Shown one piece after another: positions 13,462 through 18,272 of a stretch of DNA of 18,272 bases (positions within the stretch are counted from its first letter, which is position 1; each line of letters starts with the position of its first letter). The notes under the pieces were generated by a model. That model did no database searches. It saw nothing but the letters and a program-made list of their open reading frames with translations, and was not told the origin of the DNA. The translations under genes were made by a program, and so were the position numbers. Origin of the DNA: an uncultured Bacilli bacterium. GTDB lineage: Bacteria; Bacillota_I; Bacilli_A; RF39; UBA660. The DNA lies in the NCBI GenBank assembly GCA_934120015.1, contig CAKOTD010000024.1, positions 1 through 18,272 on the forward strand, in the 5' to 3' direction.

Positions 13462-15378
13462 ATGAATAGTCAAGATTTAACTTTATTGTCTGAAGGACAA
13501 ATTTGGGGAAATAGTAGTGAACCTCAATTAGAAGTAATTAGAAAATACGGAACAAAAGCTGCAATTACGGATTTATGTGTTTTAACCGGTGGTTATTTAT
13601 GTGAAGATACTGATGATAATATAGATGAAGATAGATCTTTAACTGGTAGAACTAGTTATTTTTGGACTAGATCTGATGATGGCGATAATGATGTCCGCGC
13701 GGTCTATAAGAATGGTAGTAGGTACCTCAAATCTAGGTATACCCGCACTGGTGCTGTTCGCCCAGTTTTGCAATCTTCTGTAATCTTTTCCCAAATCTCC
13801 CCGAACAGAGTGAGGGGATACAATGGAACAGAAGAAGTAGAATATGGAGAATATCCTCAAAATGCTGCTGATTCAAGAATGCAAAATATACTAGAGTCAG
13901 AATATAATGGAGGAATGAATAAGACAGGAAGAAGTTACACATTTGATTCTGTAAAATATGATGCCTATGATACAGGATTTAAACCTGTAACTTATGAAGA
14001 ATACGAATATCAAGGAAAGAAATATATTCGTATAAAAGCTAACCCTAATTTTGGTGGCAGTAAATTCAAGCTTTCAAATGGTGTTGAATATAGAAAGGGT
14101 GATTACGTTTGGGTAGAAGTATCACCAGTTAAATGGTTGATAGATGATAGAACAGGAATTTTAATTTCAAAAAAAGGATTGGTTTCTGGTATAAGATTTC
14201 TTGATACTATTTATAAAGGTGATTTTGATAGAACAGAAATGAAAGAATATCTTGATAGATATATGCTTCGAGATTTAACTCAAACTGTAACATTTACTCG
14301 TGTTCAAAATATGACACCAGAAGAAAAAGCTAAATTTGAAGAAGAACAAAAACAAGCCGAAAGAAAAAGAAACCCTTATGGTTTAAAATTTGGACAAGTA
14401 AGTGAAGAAGAAATCATAAGAGGAGCAATAGAAAGTGGTGTAGCAGTATTTTTGCATGGCCCTTCATCAGAGGGTAAATCTGCAAGAGTAAAACAAATAG
14501 ATCCTACTTGCGAAATAATATATCTTCGTAATGCGACACCAGAAAGTTTAAATGGTAAAAGTGTATATAATGGATCAACAGGAGAAATGATGGATGTTCC
14601 ACCAACATGGCTTAAGAAATTACAAGAAAAATGTGAAAAGGAACCAGATAGACTTCATGTAGTATTCTTTGATGAAATAACAAATGCTCTACCAAGTATT
14701 CAAGGTATAGCGTTTAATATAGTTTTAGATAGAGAAGTAAATGGTATTTGGAAATTACCAGAAAATGCTAGAATTGTAGCAGCAGGAAATGATATGAAAG
14801 ATTCATTAGCTGCAAATCAGTTAGCAGAACCATTATTCAATAGATTTGCTCATGTATATATTAAAACAACAACCGAAGGTTGGTTAAAGTGGGCAAGTGA
14901 ACATAATATACATCCAGCAATTTATTCTTATATTGCTTATAAGAAGGGTGAAACACTCCGAAGTAAGTATGATGGTGAGAAACCTAATGCTGATCCTAGA
15001 AAATGGGAAATGGCTTCTAAAATGCTTTATGCAACAGGAAGCCCAGAAATGTTAAGGGCATTAGTAGGTGAAGATATAACAAGAGAATTTGTTGAGTTTT
15101 GTAATCAACAAGTAATAACATTAGATGATGTAATAAATGGAAATTATACCGATAGAGATATAAAGGCATTAAATACTGCTGAAAGATATGCAACAACTAT
15201 GGGATTAACGCAGGTAGACAATGATAATTTAGAAAAAGTTAGAGGATTCGTTACAGGATTAGGAGCAGAGTTTGGAGCAATTTTTGATGCTTTATGGACA
15301 CATGGTGATGAAAGTAAGTTAGAAAGACTTGCAGAAGCAAAACTTGCTGAAATGCCGGGAGGAGGTATAAGAAGATAA
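13462..15378 (+). CDS. MoxR-like AAA+ ATPase with N-terminal DGR variable domain
   Basis: This 638-residue protein combines three parts. Residues about 1-107 form a C-type-lectin/FGE-like domain ending in the sequence style of DGR targets: GRTSYFWTRSDDGD (62-75) to GAVRPVLQ (97-104). Residues about 115-270 form a linker domain beginning VEYGEYPQ, seen in similar Firmicute proteins. A MoxR-type AAA+ module follows, with Walker A GPSSEGKS (333-340), Walker B FFDE (Asp404-Glu405), sensor-1 Asn443 and a likely arginine finger Arg461 in FNRF. It should couple ATP hydrolysis to remodelling of a vWA partner, encoded two genes downstream, with the diversified domain recognising a ligand. Start: ATG 13462 behind GGTGA; GTG 13450 lacks a ribosome site. 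The stop overlaps the next start (TAATG). The ORF is open, so the target outlived its retroelement. Confidence 0.85.
   Translation: MNSQDLTLLSEGQIWGNSSEPQLEVIRKYGTKAAITDLCVLTGGYLCEDTDDNIDEDRSLTGRTSYFWTRSDDGDNDVRAVYKNGSRYLKSRYTRTGAVRPVLQSSVIFSQISPNRVRGYNGTEEVEYGEYPQNAADSRMQNILESEYNGGMNKTGRSYTFDSVKYDAYDTGFKPVTYEEYEYQGKKYIRIKANPNFGGSKFKLSNGVEYRKGDYVWVEVSPVKWLIDDRTGILISKKGLVSGIRFLDTIYKGDFDRTEMKEYLDRYMLRDLTQTVTFTRVQNMTPEEKAKFEEEQKQAERKRNPYGLKFGQVSEEEIIRGAIESGVAVFLHGPSSEGKSARVKQIDPTCEIIYLRNATPESLNGKSVYNGSTGEMMDVPPTWLKKLQEKCEKEPDRLHVVFFDEITNALPSIQGIAFNIVLDREVNGIWKLPENARIVAAGNDMKDSLAANQLAEPLFNRFAHVYIKTTTEGWLKWASEHNIHPAIYSYIAYKKGETLRSKYDGEKPNADPRKWEMASKMLYATGSPEMLRALVGEDITREFVEFCNQQVITLDDVINGNYTDRDIKALNTAERYATTMGLTQVDNDNLEKVRGFVTGLGAEFGAIFDALWTHGDESKLERLAEAKLAEMPGGGIRR
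13645..13775 (+). other. Putative DGR variable region (VR)
   Basis: The segment encoding residues 62-104 of the ATPase has the hallmark layout of DGR variable regions: constant GRT, W, DDGD, GAVRP residues separated by variable Tyr, Arg, Asn, Asp and Ser codons. It uses codons rare elsewhere here (CGC, GTC, GCG, ACC). No matching template repeat was found in the window. A small GC-rich hairpin (TCCCC / GGGGA, 13798-13818) lies 22 bases downstream, a position comparable to hairpins near the homing-initiation site in known DGRs. The limits are approximate because the template is not available. Confidence 0.7.
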
Positions 15379-15770
15379 TGGAAACCAAGAAAGAAATATT
15401 ATTATCATATATTAAAGCAAATGTTGCACCAATATTAGTTGATTTTATATCTGGTAAGGATTTGAATGGTGTAGTTGTAGTACCTGCCAATGTTGATGTT
15501 AAAGAGTTAAATGGTCATTATGATGGAGTAGATTTTATACCTCCTAAATGGCTTAATGAAATATTAAGTACAAATGCTAATAGAATATTAGTAATTGATA
15601 AAATTGATTCGATTTCTAAAGAAGAACAATTAAAGTTTTGTGAATTATTAGAACATAGGAAAATATCTACATTTGAATTACCTAAAAGCTGTGTAATAAT
15701 TGTTACTGCAAATGAAATAAATAAAGATAAAATAAGTGAAGAAATATTTTCATTAGTTGCACGAATTTGA
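15378..15770 (+). CDS. Small Walker-A-less AAA+-like protein in the MoxR/vWA operon
   Basis: This 130-residue protein resembles only the middle of the preceding MoxR ATPase. Its FIPPKWLNEIL matches VPPTWLKKL, ILVIDKIDS matches the Walker B strand VVFFDEIT but with Lys for Glu, and CVIIVTANE matches the sensor-1 strand RIVAAGND. There is no GxxxxGK loop, so it cannot be a normal ATPase and may be a non-catalytic partner subunit or adaptor. The coding frame is clean, it overlaps the upstream stop by one base (TAATG) and it ends 10 bases before the vWA gene, so it is translated as part of the operon. Its function beyond this is unknown. Confidence 0.7.
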   Translation: METKKEILLSYIKANVAPILVDFISGKDLNGVVVVPANVDVKELNGHYDGVDFIPPKWLNEILSTNANRILVIDKIDSISKEEQLKFCELLEHRKISTFELPKSCVIIVTANEINKDKISEEIFSLVARI

Positions 15771-15780
15771 GGTGTAAGTT

Positions 15781-17346
15781 ATGAAATATGATATAGCAGC
15801 ATTAAAAAGAAAAATGCTTGTTAAATATCCTTTTTTTGGGAGTGTAGTAGCAAGTGTATGTTATAAAGAAAACAAAGATATTCCAACCGCAGGCACAGAT
15901 GGAGAAACAATATATTATAATCCGGAATATTTAGATGGATTAAGTGTTGAGGAACAAACTTTTATATTTGCCCATGAAGTATGTCATATTGCATTCAATC
16001 ATATATTGAGAAGTGAAGGTAAGAATCCTGAATTATGGAATATTGCTACTGATGGTGTTATTAATCAATTTTTAAAACGAGATGGTTTAAAAATGGCACC
16101 AGGTGGTGTTGATATGGCAGAAGCTATTAATTATGATGCTGAACAACTATATGAAAAATTATTACAAGAAAAACAGCAAGGACAACAACAAAGTGGACAA
16201 GGTAATAGTCAACAAAATCAACAACAAAGTAGTGGTGGTAGTCAAGGTGGAAATAATCAACAACAACCTCAATCACAACAACAGAATGGAGAATCACAAA
16301 ATCAAGAAAGTAAACAGCAAAGTAGTGATGGAGGACAAAGTGGTGATAATCAACAACAATCTCAATCACAGCAACAAGGTAATTCAGGTAGTGGAAGTTC
16401 ACAAGAACAAAAAAAACAATCACAAGAACAGAGTGGTGGTGAATCTGGTGAAGATTCACAAAAAGAAGATAAATCAAAACCAGATGTTGGGCATGATACT
16501 CACAGTATGTGGGAACAAGCAGTAAAAAAACATAAAGAACAACAAGAAAAAACTGATGAAAAAGAGAGTTTATTAGATAAATTATTAGGAAAAGATAAAA
16601 AAGATAAAGAGAAAACTGAACTTGAAAAGAAACAGGAAGAACTTGAAAGTATGGGAGAAAAAGATGCTTTTAAAAAGAACCTTGAAGATAAGAAAAAACA
16701 GCTTGAAGAATTAAAAGAGGCAATTTCAAAACAAGCATCACAGGCTGGTACATCAACGAATAGAGATATTAGAACAGTTAATGATATAGGTACTGCTAAA
16801 CCATTAATTGATTGGCGTTATGTTTTAAGAGAGGCAATTAAGTATGATGTTGATTGGTCTTATAAAAATGCAACATTAGAAGAGGGTGTAGTTAGTGCTA
16901 ATTTAGAAGAACAGCCAATGCCAGAAACTGAAATTGTTCTTGATACAAGTGGTTCAATAAATGAAGTATTATTAAAGAACTTTTTAAGAGAATGTAAAAA
17001 TATATTACAACATACTAAATTAAAAGTTGGATGTTTTGATACAGAATTTTATGGATTTCATGAGATTAGAACAGAAGAAGATATAGAAAAGATGCAATTT
17101 GAAGGTGGAGGAGGTACTGACTTCGACGTTGCTGTAGGTTCTTTCTCAAGACGAGTTGAAAATAAAATAATTTTTACTGATGGTGAAGCTTCAATGCCAG
17201 ATATGCCACTTGATGCAATATGGATAGTTTTTGGTGGTGAAAGAATTAATCCTAAAGGTGGTAAAGTAATTCATATAGACAATGAACAACTTGAAAGACT
17301 ATATAATTATCAAATGACTAATGAAACAAAAGGAAGGTCAAGGTAA
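15781..17346 (+). CDS. Metallopeptidase-like / vWA-domain protein (DUF2201 type)
   Basis: This 521-residue protein is the vWA partner of the MoxR ATPase. Residues about 1-125 are the DUF2201 N-terminal domain with a zinc-protease-like HEVCH (His65, Glu66, His69) and the following NIATDGVINQFL. Residues about 128-235 are a Gln/Ser/Gly low-complexity linker rich in QQQ, and 240-320 are a Lys/Glu coiled region. The C-terminus is a vWA-like domain with an intact metal-binding MIDAS: DTSGS (Asp388, Ser390, Ser392), Thr446 in GGGGTDF and Asp467 in TDGEA. MoxR-vWA pairs act in metal insertion or assembly, and related sets occur in proposed conflict systems. ATG 15781 follows GAGGTG. A long overlapping frame within the CAA-rich linker is an artefact. 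Confidence 0.88.
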   Translation: MKYDIAALKRKMLVKYPFFGSVVASVCYKENKDIPTAGTDGETIYYNPEYLDGLSVEEQTFIFAHEVCHIAFNHILRSEGKNPELWNIATDGVINQFLKRDGLKMAPGGVDMAEAINYDAEQLYEKLLQEKQQGQQQSGQGNSQQNQQQSSGGSQGGNNQQQPQSQQQNGESQNQESKQQSSDGGQSGDNQQQSQSQQQGNSGSGSSQEQKKQSQEQSGGESGEDSQKEDKSKPDVGHDTHSMWEQAVKKHKEQQEKTDEKESLLDKLLGKDKKDKEKTELEKKQEELESMGEKDAFKKNLEDKKKQLEELKEAISKQASQAGTSTNRDIRTVNDIGTAKPLIDWRYVLREAIKYDVDWSYKNATLEEGVVSANLEEQPMPETEIVLDTSGSINEVLLKNFLRECKNILQHTKLKVGCFDTEFYGFHEIRTEEDIEKMQFEGGGGTDFDVAVGSFSRRVENKIIFTDGEASMPDMPLDAIWIVFGGERINPKGGKVIHIDNEQLERLYNYQMTNETKGRSR

Positions 17347-17349
17347 AAC

Positions 17350-17380
17350 AAAGATTTAGAAAAAAATCTGAATCTTTTTT
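17350..17380 (+). terminator. Rho-independent terminator of the MoxR/vWA operon
   Basis: Stem AAAGATTTAGA / TCTGAATCTTT (one T-G pair) with an A6 loop runs into TTT, just after the vWA stop codon. Confidence 0.75.
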
Positions 17381-17389
17381 GTACTATAA

Positions 17390-17433
17390 AAGTGTAATAA
17401 TTAATTGCTATTGAGTAATTGATTATTACACTT
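17390..17433. repeat. 17-bp inverted repeat (hairpin) at the left side of the IS110 remnant
   Basis: AAGTGTAATAATTAATT and AATTGATTATTACACTT pair with one mismatch around a 10-base loop and are followed by CTTTTTATT. It could be a second, bidirectional terminator or part of the left end of the IS110 element. Confidence 0.6.
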
Positions 17434-17455
17434 CTTTTTATTATGATTGAAGTGA

Positions 17456-17636
17456 TTGGATAACGTGAGTCTTTTAGAGATAAAGTTCTCGTCACAAAAA
17501 GTGTTATCCAACCTTCACATAATATATTCGTCTAAACAAGTTGAGATTGAAATAGTTCTCGAGTAAAGGGTCAAAACGATGATATGTAGAGGAGTTGGAA
17601 CCAATCATAATTTAAAGAATAGGAAGGAAAAGAAAA
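17456..17636 (+). ncRNA. Putative bridge-RNA region of an IS110-family element
   Basis: IS110 elements encode a structured bridge (seeker) RNA in the non-coding DNA upstream of the transposase. Here about 180 non-coding bases precede the transposase start. They open with a stem TTGGATAAC (17456-17464) / GTTATCCAA (17503-17511) and an inner GTGA / TCAC pair enclosing a loop. The placement and size fit, but no covariance model was applied, and target/donor guides cannot be read without the element's ends. Confidence 0.4.
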
Positions 17637-18103
17637 ATGAAGTATGGAGGTGGGATTGATATATCAAAAGGGAAAAGCACAATAGCAATATTATCAGTTG
17701 CAGGTGAGGCAATTGAAGAACCATTTGAAATAAATCATGATATTAATGGACTAAATCTATTGGAAGAAAAAATAAAAGATATTCCAAAAGAATATTTAAA
17801 AATGACGGAAGTATTATAGCATATGCTGGATTAGATGCCCCACCATATCAATCCGGACAATTCGAAGCAACAAATAGACATATATCTAAACGAGGAAATA
17901 AATATTTAAGAAAAACTGAATATGAAATAATGAAATCCATACAAAGTAGTTGTAAAACAGATAATGAATTAAAATCTTATATTATCAAAAAAGAAAATGA
18001 AGGTAAATTAAAGAAAGTAACAAAAATTGCAGGATTAAATAGGTTTTTGAGAATGTATTATGGAATTGTGAAAAAGACATATAAAGAACTAGAAATATGG
18101 TAA
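17637..18103 (+). pseudogene. Internally deleted IS110-family transposase
   Basis: The first about 60 residues (GGGIDISKGKSTIAILSVAG ...) are the N-terminal start of the DEDD/RuvC-like domain of IS110 transposases, with the first catalytic Asp. In another phase, 17813-18103 encodes the C-terminal end (IIAYAGLDAPPYQSGQF, SKRGNKYLRK, stop after LEIW). Full-length members have about 400 residues; the two parts total about 155, so roughly 250 central residues are missing and the halves are out of frame. The element cannot transpose on its own, but its upstream RNA region is kept. ATG 17637 has AGGAAGG upstream. Confidence 0.88.
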
Positions 18104-18121
18104 TTATTATTTTTAATATGT

Positions 18122-18145
18122 CAAAAAAGACCTAGAAATAGGTCT
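18122..18145 (-). terminator. Weak hairpin at the right side of the IS110 remnant
   Basis: AGACCT / AGGTCT with a 6-base loop is followed, on the minus strand, by a run of T (complement of 18123-18128). It could stop transcripts entering from the right, or simply be part of the IS110 right end. The bases from 18146 to 18195 show nothing I can name. Confidence 0.3.
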
Positions 18146-18195
18146 GCGTTAGCATGTTTGAAAATCCAATTTGAAAAAAAATTTATCAAAAACTA

Positions 18196-18272
18196 TGAGT
18201 CTGTAAATAATTTTGTGTAAAGATAAATCCTTTCTATGGTAATATAGAAATATATAACCAAGGAAGGATTTT
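18196..18272 (-). repeat. Right arm of the 77-bp perfect terminal inverted repeat
   Basis: Exact reverse complement of positions 1-77. The flanking bases differ from the left copy beyond this point. Confidence 0.95.
18197..18272 (+). mobile_element. End of an IS256-family insertion sequence (partial)
   Basis: The plus-strand copy of the element end seen at 1-76, beginning GAGTCTGTAAATAATTTTGT. The hairpin arms are AAATCCTT (18225-18232) and AAGGATTT (18264-18271). The transposase would start beyond the window. The element sits 93 bases after the IS110 remnant, so mobile elements are nested in this spot. Confidence 0.6.

Noticed and set aside
16150..16440. CAA-rich stretch as a CRISPR or tandem repeat array
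   Set aside because: It is irregular, in frame, and encodes a Gln/Ser/Gly linker; there are no equal repeats with unique spacers.
16103..16525. Overlapping frames of 140 residues (plus) and 116 residues (minus) in the vWA gene
   Set aside because: They are shadows of the CAA-rich Gln linker; the peptides are Asn/Lys/Val or His/Val repeats without protein-like character.

Overview
The window reads as a complete AT-rich contig from an endospore-forming, low-GC Firmicute (Bacilli/Clostridia-like, probably an uncultured gut lineage; this placement is inference). The reasons are very AT-rich coding with TGA used as a stop, strong GGAGG-type ribosome sites, and a core set of sporulation genes. Both ends are the same 77 bp in inverted orientation. 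They look like the outer end of an IS256-family insertion sequence, so the contig appears bounded by two inverted copies of one element.

Layout. 1-381: IS256-type end, then the 3' remnant of a gene cut by it. 373-1074 (minus): sporulation sigma factor SigK, intact with its pro-sequence. 1170-2384: a RelA/SpoT-type (p)ppGpp enzyme homologue in which the key residues of both catalytic domains appear replaced. 2454-4139: a secreted, coiled-coil, membrane-anchored protein of unknown function. 4218-5229: spoIIAA-sigF behind a perfect Spo0A box, but with no spoIIAB between them, and with Asn at the SpoIIAA position normally phosphorylated by SpoIIAB. 5289-7067: spoVAC-spoVAD-spoVAE, the dipicolinic acid channel genes. 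7118-7549: a lipoprotein. 7630-10857: a 1075-residue protein with a type IV prepilin leader, repeated Ig/FN3-like modules and a cysteine-rich tail. 10936-12765: dxs.

From about 12770 the content becomes accessory: an imperfect inverted repeat, a 5'-truncated and frameshifted reverse transcriptase of diversity-generating-retroelement (DGR) type, then a three-gene set. The set is a MoxR-like AAA+ ATPase carrying a DGR-type variable region in its N-terminal lectin-like domain, a small Walker-A-less ATPase-like protein, and a metallopeptidase-fold/vWA protein with a Gln-rich linker. No template repeat is visible, so the DGR looks dead in cis while its target operon stays intact. The segment ends with an internally deleted IS110-family element that still keeps structured upstream DNA of the kind encoding bridge RNA.

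How the genes fit together: the left half is a sporulation block (Spo0A-controlled sigF, forespore spoVA, mother-cell sigK) with an unusual SigF control module next to a pseudo-RSH. The right half is a putative conflict or sensing system whose diversifier has decayed. The most novel points are the absent SpoIIAB together with Asn58 in SpoIIAA, the double-degenerate RSH, and the orphaned DGR target in a MoxR/vWA system.
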